From Agelaius tricolor (taxonomy: Eukaryota; Chordata; Aves; Passeriformes; Icteridae): a stretch of DNA of 64,000 bases. The position numbers were made by a program, and so were the translations under genes. Positions 1-11,339 of this stretch are shown here, piece by piece. Each line of letters begins with the position of its first letter. Positions within the stretch are counted from its first letter, which is position 1. The stretch spans positions 1,674,001 through 1,738,000 of the forward strand of contig JALJCS010000037.1 of assembly GCA_023055355.1 (NCBI GenBank), in the 5' to 3' direction. The notes under the pieces were generated by a model that saw only the letters and a program-made list of their open reading frames with translations, made no database searches and was not told where the DNA came from.

Positions 1-258
1 ACCCAGATTCCTCCATCTTGCCTCCTGAACCCCCATACCAGAAACCCCAAAATCGACTTTTCACCCCGTAATAACTTCACTATTATTCTACCTCAACTGT
101 TGTGGCTTGCTGATCTTCATCTAAGGTTGGTGATTTGCTCCATGATTTGCTCCATAATCAAACCCACAGGTGTTCTGGGCTCTGTGCCAGGGTCTCTGAG
201 CCCCCTGGCAGGGTCCTGGCCATCCTGGACAGCCACAGGGATGTTCTGGCTTCCCACA
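1..258 (-). mobile_element. LTR family A copy 1, cut by the window edge
   Basis: This matches the last 258 bp of the family A copies at 10731-11339 and 29000-29612 (from CCCAGATTCCTCCATCTTGC to GGCTTCCCACA). The remainder lies before the window. In its own sense it would begin TGTGGGAAGCC on the minus strand. Confidence 0.8.
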
Positions 259-282
259 CCTGCAGTGCTCCAAACTCCTCTC

Positions 283-325
283 CCATCCCATCCCATCCCA
301 TCCCACCCCACCCCACCCCATCCTA
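283..325. repeat. (CATCC/CACCC)n pentanucleotide repeat
   Basis: Four CATCC units followed by about four CACCC units, adjacent to the partial LTR at the window start. Confidence 0.9.
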
Positions 326-1424
326 CATTTTGCTGCTGAGGTTCCTGGCACACAGGAGCATCCAGCACACTGGAAATGCATCCTGCTGAATTTGGGATGG
401 ATTACAGACTACAGCAGGTACCAGCACATGTAATTCCCAGCACACTTCCTGACTGTGCCTTGCCATCCCTCTTAAGGCTCATGTGCCTTTTCTTAACCCT
501 CCCAGCACTGACGTTGCCTGGGAGACTGAGCCAGCACCTCCTGCATTTCCTTTGGCTCGTGCAGGGTTGAAACTGCAGCCACAACCTTCCCTGAAGCAAG
601 AAAAATACTCAGAATTAAAACTATCTAGTTTAATTCCTCTGTGACACCCTGCTCCTTCATATGGCAGAGCTGTGCTGGCTCTGAGGGGTCTGCAGTGAGG
701 TGCAGGGTCCTTGTGAACCCCAGCATCCCTTGGGATGTGCTTTCCCAGCTCACTTTGGTCCCAGTGTGTTTGTTTTTTGCTTTGCTTTGCTGTAATTAAA
801 TTCCTGGCCCTTTGCTTGCAGAAGCAAGCTTCAAAACGCTCCGGTGGAGGGATGGTTTTATTGAATCTCCAGCAAATTACTGATGCTTGGTGGGGAATTT
901 TTCACACTTTCAACCTCAAGGTTTTTGGGAGAGCGTTTTTGCAAGTGTTTATTATAGTATTGCCACAAGAAGCGAGACTACCCAGAAAATTTATAGCAAG
1001 CAGCTCATCAGCTGTGGAATGTCAGCACAGCACCGTTGAAATGCCTTCTCCAGTGTCACTCAAGTGAGGATGATTTCTCCCAGCTGAGGACCTGCATAGT
1101 GGTTTTGCTTCAAAACTTCCAGCACTATTACAGTGGCTGAAAAGTGGTTGTCGGTGTACTGGGCAGAAAATCGCTTTTTTCCTACATGAAATAATAAATC
1201 TGGTGCAGGCACAGCACTGGGACACCTGGTTAAAGACAGGAGCTGCGTCATGCCAAAGTTTCAGGCTGTGAAGCCTTCAGGTGAGAAGCTGCCACCACCT
1301 CATGAGCTCCTTCAATGCTGGGGATGGACATGAACTTTTCCAGAGCATTCCAGCTTGGTCAGTGTGGGAATGGACTTGCTTGGCTCATGGCTCTGTGCTG
1401 TAGGAGATGGGTGCTGCATTCCCC

Positions 1425-1652
1425 ACAGATATGGATGTCAGGAAGAAATCCTTCCCTGTGAGGGTGGGCAGGCCCTGGCACAGGGTGCCTAGAGCAGCTG
1501 GGGCTGCCCCTGGATCCCTGGCAGTGCCCAAGGCCAGGCTGGACAGGGCTGGGAGCACCTGGGACAGCGGGAGGTGTCCCTGCCACGGCAGGGGTTGGAT
1601 GAGATGATTTTTAAGATCCCTTCCTACCCAAACCATTCTGTGATCCATGATT
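1425..1652 (+). mobile_element. CR1 LINE 3' end
   Basis: It contains GGCAGGCCCTGGCACAGGGT, CCTGGATCCCTGGCAGTGCC and an AACCATTCTGTGATCCATGA end. The same subfamily recurs at 18.8, 20.3, 33.4 and 39.7 kb, always on the plus strand. Confidence 0.85.
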
Positions 1653-4600
1653 AGATGTTGCAGGGATGCAGGAAAGGGCTGTAGAGAGAATGGTCTCTTG
1701 CTGCAGGCAGAATAAAAATTGAAAGGATGGAAATCCCAGAAAAAAACACAATCTGTTGTATTTAAATTGGAGACCACTTTTCTCAGGTGATCATTTATTA
1801 CATTTTCATGATAATTTGGGTGTTTAACTGCATGGCTCTCAGTACAGAGCAGCTGAGCCTGTAGTGCAGCAGACCCAGCTGGAATTGTAGTGTGAGTGTG
1901 GGAAGTGCTAAAAATACTAAAAATAACTTGGAAAGCATCTTCAGTTGGCCATCCAGCGGCGGTGAGCACTCCTCATCCTCTTCTCTTGTTGCCTTGGCTG
2001 CCTGTCTAAAATGTGAAGAAAATCATCACCCCCAGAGTACAGAAGCTGGGAGCAAAACTGAACGTTTGTGACACACAGAGGGTCCTGGGAGGGGACTCCC
2101 CTGGGGAAGGGGTGGCTCTGCCTTTGCTGAGGGCAGGAATGCCACGTGCTGGGTGTGCTGCTGGGGCTGCAGGTGATGGCACCAAGGGGTGCCAAAAGCT
2201 CCACTGGCAGCCAAGGTCCCAGTCCCATGTGCTGATCAATTCTTTGCTTCTGAGTCTAGCTTTGCAGCTGCAGCTTGGGATTTTATTGGTTATATACAAT
2301 TATAAAAAAAAAATGTGATTGTGAGTTTTGCAGTACACCCTCAGCTGGGATCCATGTGTTGCTTACCCTTTGTGCCCATTTCTGTGATGAATTTTCCAGG
2401 GCATCGTGGGAGAGCTGCTCAGAATTGCTCAGGCAGGCAGCAGCTGGGCTGGAAAATGCAGAATCTGGGTGTAAATTGCTCTGTCCTGGTTTGCAAGGGC
2501 AGCAGCTCTGAAGTTCCCTGCTCAACAGAAGCAGCAAACAGCACAAGGTGCTGGGCATGAGCCCTCCTGGCTGGGCTGTGCTGGGCAGTTCTGAGTGCAG
2601 CTGCAGGTGACACAGCATCACAGCCTGTGCTGCCACTGGGCCCTGTCTCTAGAAACCCCTGAACCTCAAGTTCCCACCCTGATCCCTCTCTAAACCCAGC
2701 TCAGGGAGCAGATGGCACTGGCTTAGTCTCCAGCTCACATTCTTTTCTTTATTTTTTCTCATCGATGGTGAACTTTGTAAGGCACTGAAGTCTTTAACCA
2801 TTAGCAGGCAATAAAAAGGGGCAGCAGAGTTGGATAACACCCACTAATCCCCTTCAGGATGAGCTGGAGAGAAGAGCCACTGCAAAGCTCTGGAGCTTAT
2901 TCTGGGATGAGTGCTTTGGAAGCTCTGAGAATTGCTTGGTGTTGGTATTTCATGAATAAATAACCCCCAGCGGTATTTGTCAGTGAATCTGCTTCATTAA
3001 GGAGACCTGGAACAAAGGGAGAGAGTGGAAAAAAGTGTTTTATGAGGGAATCCAGGCGAGTGCAGGTGATGGGAGGTGGATGGGGCTGTGTGAGGATGGG
3101 AGCAGGGTCAGGAGGGGAGCCCTGCTGTGCTGCACCACGCTGGACATTTGTGCCATGAGATGTTGATAAAAATTGGGTTTTACTGGTGCTGGGTGTGTGT
3201 TCAGAGGGTCCTGGCAGGGAGGGGAGTGTGTGTTTCATTTTTAACTATATCATTTGGGTGTCTGCAGGTGTCTTTGGGAGAGCTGGAGAGTTAAAGTGTG
3301 TGTGTGTGTGTTCATAGATGTTCATGGGCTTGTGGAGAGGATCTGGCAGTAGAAATTAGGTCGCTCTCTCCAAAATGCCCTTTTTGACAAGACCTGGTTT
3401 TGGGTCACTGATGGGTTTCCCCATCCTCCCCAGGTGCTGAGCCCTGCCTGTTCCCTGGGGCTTTGGCACCTGGGTCCAGCCAGGGCCACCAGCAGCTTCC
3501 CTGGCTCTTTGATGTACTCAGGACACAGAGCTTGTCCTTCTCCATCCCTCCCTGTCAGAACAGATCCAGGGCTTACTCGCTGAAATCCAGCAGGAAGAGA
3601 TGGAGAACCAGAGCTGTTCTTTTGCAGGCAGCTTGTTACTGCAGGGCAGGTGATTCATCCATCAGGCCTGGTCTAATCTGGCACCCAGGCCATGGTGGGG
3701 CTGGCTGTCCCCAGTGGGCTCCCTGCAGTGGTGGCCAGATGCTGCCCAAGTGTCCCCTGCCATGCTGGCACCGCTTTCTCTCCAGGCTGGCTCTGCAATG
3801 TGAGAGCAGGAGCCCCATTCAGTGGGCAGGGAAGGACAGGCAGGGGTCCCTGGCAGAGCTGTGTGGGTGGAAAATGATCTGCTCCATGCCACGTGTGGCT
3901 GCAGAAGGCAGGTAATTAATGACTGCTCTTCACTGCCACAATTAAGAGGAGCTGCTGAGGCTGGCAGTGCCAGGGGCACCTGCCTGCACTGAGCCAGGCT
4001 CCTCCAGCCCCTCCAGAGGCAGATGAAAGTGAAGTTTGCTCCCAGCTTGCTCTGAGCATCACATCAGGCTCTGATGAGCTGCCACCCCTGTCAGGGCTCT
4101 GTGTTGAAGTGAAGCTCCCCTAATGGAATGATGGCCACACAGAACTGATCCTGCAGAGCTCTGCCCTCACCCTGCTCCTCTCACAGGTGGCACTTGAACA
4201 CTTCCCAGTGAGGTTAATATTTTAATATGCTTAATGGCTCATTCCAGCTCGCCAGCCCTTCCTGGGCTTTGGCAGGGATCATCCATTATGCCAGGCTTTG
4301 GAGAGCCAGTTTCCCATTCCCATCCTCAGCCCTCCCCAGGGCAGGAGGTTGCTTTGTGCTTCCAAGTTTTAATTAAAGCATGACAAGCTGCCCTTGCCAG
4401 CCCCAGCCTGGTGCCATGTGGGATGAGCCAATGTCTCCTGACAGAATTCTGCCTCTCTGGAGCAATCCTGTGCAAGGACCCAGCCCCAGAATCTCCTTTC
4501 CAGCACCCAAAGCAGCTGTAGCTCCTCACCTTCTCCTTCCAGGCATGTGGAGAAGCCAGGAGGGAGGATGGGATCATGGATCTCCTTGCTGTCCACCCAC

Positions 4601-7011
4601 GATGAGAAACCCCCTGGGAGGACCAGATGGAGCTGAGCTTTTGGGGTGGGTGGTGGAGGAGCTGTCAGGAGCTGTTGGTTTTGGCTTTTCTAAAATAATT
4701 CTCCCTACATTAATAAACAGTGGGTTTTGTTAGTAAATAATATCCCCTTCCTCCCCCCCCCCCCCCCATCTCTCCAGCAGAAATATGTGCCCTGATCTAA
4801 TATATCCTGCCTTTCTCACTCCCTCATTTCAGAGGAGCTGTAGATCCTGGAGGGAACAGAGTGCTAATAGAAAACGGCCTCTAAAGATATTTGAAACATG
4901 ACCAAGAAAGGACAGAGGGAGATTCGTCTCCAAATATGCTGGAAAATCTAGGAGGTGGGCCAAGAAAGGGAGAATATCAGGAGCTTGATTGCTACCAGTG
5001 AAAAGTTAATTGGGAAGCATTAATTGGGGTGAGAGCTGGCAGCACAGACATGGATTTGCTATGTGGGACACCACAGTGAACACAGAGCTGCCCAGTGCTG
5101 AGATAACTCATACACCCCAGCCCATGGGGATGTGCCAATTTACTATTTCTCACTGCTTTTAATGGTGTTTTCCTTATTGACAGTCCCAACTTTTGGAATC
5201 CTGTGATTGCCTTGAAATCCTCAATCTAAAAAAAAATCATGCTGTCAGTACTGCATAGGGCTTTATTTGGGTTTGGTCTCTGAGGAGTTTCTAGCCCTTG
5301 AGTTTGCAGGGAAAAGCTTGGTTATACCCTAAAGCAAATTTAAGGGAGGAAAATATTAAAAAAAGAAGAAAAAATCCCAAAACAGCGCAGCAATTGATTT
5401 ATTTTTAAAATCTCATCATTTTGGTGCCAGTTGCATTATATTCGTTTTTAATGCCTGACTCATGATTTCTGTGTTGGCAGGGCTGTGTGCGTGAGTGTGA
5501 CGGCATGTGAGCTCAGGGGCCCTCTGCTGATAGAGAATGCAGGGCTGCTTCCAGGCAGCACCACCGTGGCCCTCCAGGGCTGATGAATATTCCTCTGCTG
5601 CTGTTTCATTGCCAAACAGATTGTTTTCACATTAAACCCCCCAGAAAAGGGACAGCAGAGATGTGCATTGGGTCATTGTGCTGATGGGCGAGCAGGAGAG
5701 AGGCTCGAGGAGAATAAACCAAGCTGTGACTCCCAGCATTGCCTCAGGGGTATTGAGGTCACAGGGGTCAGGGTTAATTTGCAGCCTGCTGTGGGTAAAG
5801 ATCTAATAAACAGCCTGTGGAGGTCAAGTCTGTCACTATCAGTGACTCGTTCTGTGACCTCCCTCTCTCTCTGATCACTTTGTCTCTCTCCTGTCAGGTG
5901 ATGGGTTCTGTTGCCCAGGATGCACTGTGGGTATTGGTTGACATATAAACTCTGCTTTGAAGATGAAAAAATATCTTGGAAATGCTTAAAGCTCTTGACA
6001 AGCGTGTGTGTTCCTTTTGCAGGAATCCAGCAGAAGGCAGAGTGCCTGAATGCTTTGTCACAGGCAAAATCTGCTGTGTGTGCAGCTCTGAGAGGCAGGG
6101 CTGGGAGCTTCCCAAGGCTCCACATGGCCTTGGAATTATTCCTGGGTGCTCATGCTGCTTGCTTGAGGGGTGTCACAGCACAGCAGTGCATGGGGCTTTG
6201 CCCATCATGGGCTGGAGCAGAGCAGCAGAGCTGTGCCTGCACCCATCCCTGCATTATCTGCTCCACATCCACATCCCAGCAAGCACAAAGCCAAGTTCCA
6301 TGTGTCTTTCCAGCTTTGGCAGTGTGGCAGCAGCTCTCTGGCTACAGAGAGCAGCAGACAACTTTCTCAGGCCTTTCTGGGAAAGGCTGTGAGAGGATCA
6401 GAGAAAAGAATGAGAAACAATTCTTATTTTAACCTGCTGCACCTCTTGTTGTGCACATGTGGAATGTGCTATGGAGATTTGTTTACCAAACAAATGCTCT
6501 TAATGTTCTTAATTAGCCAATGGTGATGGTGTTTGGAGGACCAGTTAGGTCCAGGTGTATCATAACTGTCTATAAAAGCAATGGGTTTCTTAATAATGAG
6601 ATAGATATATATATATATAACAAAGAGATTGATCAGCCTCCTGTGAATCATGGAGTCAATGCTAATTATTACCTGCCTGGGGCCTGTGATGACATGGCAG
6701 TGTCCCTGGGCTGGATGTGGGTGATGGTGATGATGCTGGGTGATGGGATGTGGATGCTCAGGGAGGTTTGGCCCAGCAATGAAACATTCAGGAAGAGTTT
6801 TATAACTCTGGATTTGCTGTTGTCTAGTGTAGGGTTGGATTCACACCCAGCTCCAGGCTACTAATAAAGCATCTCCCAGTTGCGAATTTGCATAAAACTG
6901 GTGGATGGTATCTTTGAAAACCTATGACTGGTTGATTCTGTGAAGGATGCCAGAGTTATGCAGAAAGTTTATTGAACAGCATAATCACAAACACCTAATT
7001 TCCTTGGGAAG

Positions 7012-7635
7012 TGTGAAAAATGCCAATCACTCAATTTAAATTTTAAAAGTTTAATAGTAATAAAATGGTTATAAAAACAGTAATATAATTAGAGTAATAA
7101 TAGTTTGGACAATTAGGATTTAGGACAATAGGAGACAATAAAAGCAAAGAGGTATGGGCAGTCTGGGTACCTCTTTCTGGGCAAAATAAACCCGAAAAAA
7201 GGACCCACATTAACAGAGGATTAGCCCTTAAAAGGAACAGCCTGTTGCATATTCATACACCTCATACATGATGCATAAATTCCATTCAAACATAGGATTC
7301 TGTCTGGTCAGTGTCAGCTTCTTCCTCTTAATCCTGACGGCTCTTCAGGGCTGAGCAAGGCAGGAAGAAGTTTGTTTCTTCTGATAAGAGAGCTATAAAT
7401 TCTTTTTCTTTGAAAGATTTAGGTGTCCTGTGGCTGCTATCTCAGTGCGAGTCCTTTCTTTAAAAAAAGTATCTTATATAGCATAGTTTCTATTTTAAAA
7501 CATCATGTTATAACCGAAAACTATATTTAACACACTACTTAGGCAAATTAATACAGCATCACTTTCTAACATAACACATACAATATTCATTTTAATATTT
7601 GTGAAAAGCCAATCATAAAATACACATTTTTCACA
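7012..7635. mobile_element. Solo LTR, ERVL-like (5-bp target duplication)
   Basis: A 624-bp AT-rich block starts TGTGAAAAAT and ends ATTTTTCACA, a perfect 10-bp inverted terminal repeat. It is flanked by the direct repeat GGAAG (7007-7011 and 7636-7640). A 5-bp duplication is typical of class III/ERVL elements. TATA-like and AATAAA motifs occur in both orientations, so strand is left open. It ends 125 bp before an ASTN2 exon. No internal retroviral sequence adjoins it. Confidence 0.85.
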
Positions 7636-7760
7636 GGAAGCTTCCTTCGGCTCGGTGTCTCTAAGCAGGGATTTGCCAGAGCAGCTCTCTGTGCATTGCC
7701 CTGCCCGTGCCCATGCCCTGCCAGCTTCCTGCCAGCCCTAACAGTGCTTTTCTCTCCAAG

Positions 7761-7911
7761 GGAAGAAGCGATGCTGTCCACCTACTTCGAGACCATCAAT
7801 GACCTGCTCTCCTCCTTCGGGCCCGTCCGCGACTGCTCCCGCAACAACGGCGGCTGCACCCGCAACTTCAAGTGTGTGTCGGACCGCAAGGTGGACTCCA
7901 CGGGCTGTGTG
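7761..7911 (+). CDS. ASTN2: ASTN2 internal exon (end of pre-EGF region and first half of EGF-like module 2)
   Basis: Astrotactin-2 is a neuronal membrane protein that controls surface levels of ASTN1 and other proteins during glial-guided migration and at synapses. This 151-bp exon follows an acceptor ending CCAAG and stops at a GTACGT donor. Its first base completes a split codon (two bases come from the upstream exon) and it ends on a codon boundary. The 50 encoded codons run from [16 protein letters not shown] to STGCV and match vertebrate ASTN2 almost residue for residue. The motif DCSRNNGGC opens an EGF-like module that is completed by the next exon. The acceptor lies 125 bp after a solo LTR, and the donor is the first unit of a 20-bp minisatellite. 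The preceding exon is not in the window. ASTN1 is the only close alternative; the match to ASTN2 as I know it is better. Exon number is not assigned. Confidence 0.95.
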
Positions 7912-9110
7912 GTACGTGCTGGGGCTCTGGGATGGGTGCTGGGGCTCTGGGATGGGTGCTGGGGCTGTGGGGTGCGTGCTGGGGCTGTGGGATGGGTGCT
8001 AGGGCTGTGGGGTACATACTGGGGCTGTGGGATGGGTGCTGGGGCTGTGGGGTAGGTGCTGGGGCTGTGGGATGGGTGCTAGGGCTGTGGGGTACATACT
8101 GGGGCTGTGGGATGGGTGCTGGGGCTGTGGGGTAGGTGCTGGGGCTGTGGGATGGGTGCTGGGGCTGTGGGATGGGTGCTGGGGCTGTGGGGTAGGTGCT
8201 GTGGCTGTGGGGTACATGCTGGGGCTGTGGGATGGGTGCTGGGGCTGTGGGGTGGGTGCTGGTGCTGTGGGATGGGTGCTGGGGCTCTGGGGTAGGTGCT
8301 GTGGCTGTGGGATGGGTACTGGAGTTCTGGGGTAGGTGCTGGGGCTGTGGGATGGGTACTGGAGTTCTGGGGTAGGTGCTGGGGCTGTGGGGTGCATACC
8401 GGGGCTGTGGGATGGGTACTGGGGCTGTGGGATAGGTGCTGGGGCTGTGGGGTGGGTGCTGGTGCTGTGAGGTACATACTGGGGCTGTGGGGGACATACT
8501 GGGGCTATGGGATAGGTGATGGGGCTCTGTGGTAGGTGCTAGAGCTGTGGGATGAGTGCTGGGGCTGTAAGATAGGTACTGGGGCTGTGGAGTGGGTGCT
8601 GGGGCTGTGAGGTACATACTGGGGCTGTGGGGGACATACTGGGGCTGTGGGATAGGTCCTGGTGTTGTGGGGCACATACTGGGGCTATGGGATAGGTGAT
8701 GGGGCTCTGTGGTAGGTGTCAGAGCTGTGGGATGAGTGCTGGGGCTGTAAGATAGGTACTGGGGCTGTGGGGTGGGTACTGGGGCTGTAGGGTAGATGTT
8801 GAGTTGTGAGGTACATTCTGGGGCTGTGAGGTGAGTACTGAGGCTGGAGGGTAGGTGCTGGAGCTGTGAGGTGGGTACTGGGGCTGTAGGGTAGGTTTTG
8901 AGCTGTGGGGTAGGTTCTGGGGCTTTGAAGTACATACTGAGGCTGTCGGGTAGGTGCTGGAGCTCTGGGGTAGTTGCTGGGGCTGTGGGGTGAGTACTGA
9001 GGTTGTAGGGTTGGTGTTGGGGCTCTCCTGTAAGTACTGGGGCTTTGAGGTACATACTGGGGCTGTGGGGTACATATTGAGGCTGTGGGGTGGGTACTGG
9101 GGCTGTAGTG
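7912..9110 (+). repeat. 20-bp minisatellite (about 60 units) abutting the ASTN2 splice donor
   Basis: Units of consensus GGGGCTGTGGGRTGGGTGCT repeat without length change from 7921 to about 8780, then continue with small indels to about 9110. Variants end in GGTACATACT, GGTAGGTGCT, GGTGCGTGCT or GGTGAGTACT. The exon end plus donor at 7901-7920 is itself a unit in register, matching a consensus unit at 17 of 20 positions. The array is open on the minus strand for more than 1.3 kb and in parts of the plus strand, which creates spurious reading frames rich in Pro/Gln/His/Ser or Gly/Trp. Confidence 0.97.
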
Positions 9111-9204
9111 TCCTCAGGGCTGTCCTCTGGTTTGGGGACAAGCCAGAAGGAGATGTGACCTGCTCCTGCTTCCTGTGGCTGAGGGGATGTGTGTGCCAAA
9201 GCTC

Positions 9205-9302
9205 TGAATCATAGAATCCTAGAAGGATTTGAGTTGGAGAGGACCTTAAAGGTCATCTTGTGCTAACCCATGGGCAGGGCCACCTTCCACTGACCGGGTT
9301 AC
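9205..9302 (-). mobile_element. CR1 LINE 3' end
   Basis: The plus strand reads AATCATAGAATCCTAGAAGG then GAGAGGACCTTAAAGGTCAT, the reverse complement of a CR1 tail. It lies just beyond the 20-bp minisatellite. Confidence 0.82.
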
Positions 9303-10730
9303 CCAGAGCCTGGCTGTGAACAGTTCCAGGGAGCTGTTCCCAGGCACTGATGCCCAGAGGGGTTTTGCTGTGCTTCCAGCTGGGAGCAGCAGAGCTCAGC
9401 ACCTCGCCCAGGCATCAAAGTCATCCCTTCCCTGCCCGAGGAGCCTGTGTGAACCCAGGATGATGTGCAGAGACACAGGACAGAGCCTTGGGAAGTGGGG
9501 CAAACCTGGAGCATCCTTTTGTGTCTGTTGTTGAAGGCCCTGCCTGCCAGGCAGCCATGGTGACCCCGAGGGGATCCAGAGCTGCCACCCCCTCCACCAG
9601 CCCCTCCACCACACTTTAACTGCTCCTGAACCCCTGGAAACCCTCCCACCACTGCAGGCAGGGCCCCCTCACCACACCCCTCTTGTCTCAGCAGAGACAG
9701 GAGGTAAGTGTCTCTTTATTTATTGAAGATGTTTGTACACGGCAGCTGGGAAAGGTCAGCCTGGAGCCGTGCTGTCCCGGGGGGAGGCGTTTTCATTATC
9801 CCCTTCTCAGGTTGCTTGTTAAGGCCATTTAGCATGACAGTCTGATGTGTCACCAGCAACCTGGTGCCATCTCCCCCTTGCTGCTCCTCTCCCCTTCCTC
9901 CTTTCTTTTCCCATTGCCATTTTTTTTCTTTGACCCATTTTCCAGGTAACAACTGCCTTTCTAGTCTTTTTGGGGTGTTTTCCCCCCTTTTTGGGGTGTT
10001 ATTTTGCTCTGAAGGCCAACATCCTTGCCCAGGCACTGTCAGAAGCAATCAGGGCTCTGATCACCTCACGGCTCTGGGAAGTGGTGCCTCTTTTTAAAGT
10101 CAGGACATATTAAGATAGAAGTTGTCAATAAATCACAGCCCTAGTGGTGGCATGTGGAGAGGCAGAAAAGGAAAACCGTGTCACTTGGGGAAAACAGACC
10201 CCAGCTTCTGTAATGCCTGAGTGAGGCTGTGTGTAAAGAGCATGGAGCATGTACAGTGAGGGGACAAGGGAGGAGCAGCAGGAGCATTCTCCTGGAGGGC
10301 ATCCCCTCCCTGTGGGTGACAGGGGACACTTGGGGACGCAGGAACCCCCATGCTACACATCACAGCAGGCTCCTGGGGCCGTGCATCCCATGGGGACAGC
10401 AGACAGTCTCTCCCCACTGGGCTCTTCACCCCTTTCTCTCCCCACTGCAGGAGCATGAGGCTGCTCTGTCCCTCTCCAGCCTTGGGGTGAAGCTCCCCAG
10501 TGCCAGCCTGAGCACAGCAGAGCCCAGGGGTGTGTGGGGACAGCCACTGCATCCCACCCCCAGCCCTTGTCTCCCTGCTTCCCTCTGGACTCCCCAGCCC
10601 ATGCTGCTTCCCAGCTCTCCCCACCCTGTGCAATGTTTTATTCTCATCACCTGTTGTTGGTCACCTGTTGGCAAAGGAGGAGTGTGAGGAGAGGTGTGGA
10701 AGGAGCTGTCCCCATGGCTCGGGATCTTTT

Positions 10731-11339
10731 TGGGTCGCTGTGACCCCGAGATTGTTAAAAGTCTCTTTTCCCAGCCTGAGCACTTGAAGAAGGAGTCAGG
10801 GTTCATTTCTCGGTCTCAAGGTTGTTTATTGTTCCTTATCTATAAAATTCTTTCTCCTGCCCAGCCGAGGTCAGCTCAGCAGGACAGACAGAGGCACTCT
10901 GCCTGCCCCCAGGGCAGGGTTATGTCTTTATACTAAAAACTACAATGTGTACAATGTTTACAATTCCTTCCCAACACCTATCACCTGTGTTAGACACTGA
11001 GCTTCTACTCTAAACCAATCCCAAAGTGCCACCATCACAGCAGAAGATGGAGGCCAAGAAGAAGAAGGAGAAAGGCTGGACACACCCAGATCCCTCCATC
11101 TTGCCCCCTTGTCCCCATTCTAGAAACCCCAAAATCTATTTTTCCACCCCGTGATAACTTCACTATTATTCTACCTAAACTGTTGTGGCTTGCTGATCTT
11201 CATCTAAGGTTGGTAACTTGCTCCATGGGTCATAATCAAACCCACACAGGTGTTCTGGGCTCTGTGCCAGGGTCTCTGAGCCCCCTGGCAGGGGTCCTGG
11301 CCATCCTGGACAGCCAGAGGGATGTTCTGGGTTCCCACA
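10731..11339 (-). mobile_element. LTR family A copy 2
   Basis: A block of about 609 bp shared with 29000-29612 and, reversed, with 30887-31450. On the minus strand it starts TGTGGGAACCCAGAAC, has a TATA-like GTATAAAGACATAAC and an ACAATAAACAACC polyadenylation-like site, and ends near GCGACCCA. This layout is that of a retroviral LTR. No clear target duplication and no adjacent internal region. Confidence 0.82.

Larger units (their letters stand above)
259..7011. other. ASTN2 intron, mostly featureless
   Basis: Apart from the CATCC repeat and the CR1 at 1425-1652, I see only simple tracts: a (TG)n near 3294, a C run near 4755 and an ATATAT run near 6608. No exon matching the upstream part of ASTN2 was found. 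Confidence 0.6.

Noticed and set aside
7696..8055. Open frame running from the ASTN2 exon into the minisatellite
   Set aside because: The part after 7911 is intron repeat; the conserved exon ends at the GTACGT donor and continues in frame with the exon at 22052.
7912..9110. CRISPR-like regular array
   Set aside because: Units are head-to-tail with no spacers, and the genome is vertebrate.
7868..9199. 443-codon minus-strand open frame rich in Pro, Gln, His, Ser and Thr
   Set aside because: It is a by-product of the 20-bp minisatellite, which has no stop on that strand; it also overlaps the ASTN2 exon antisense and has no family resemblance.
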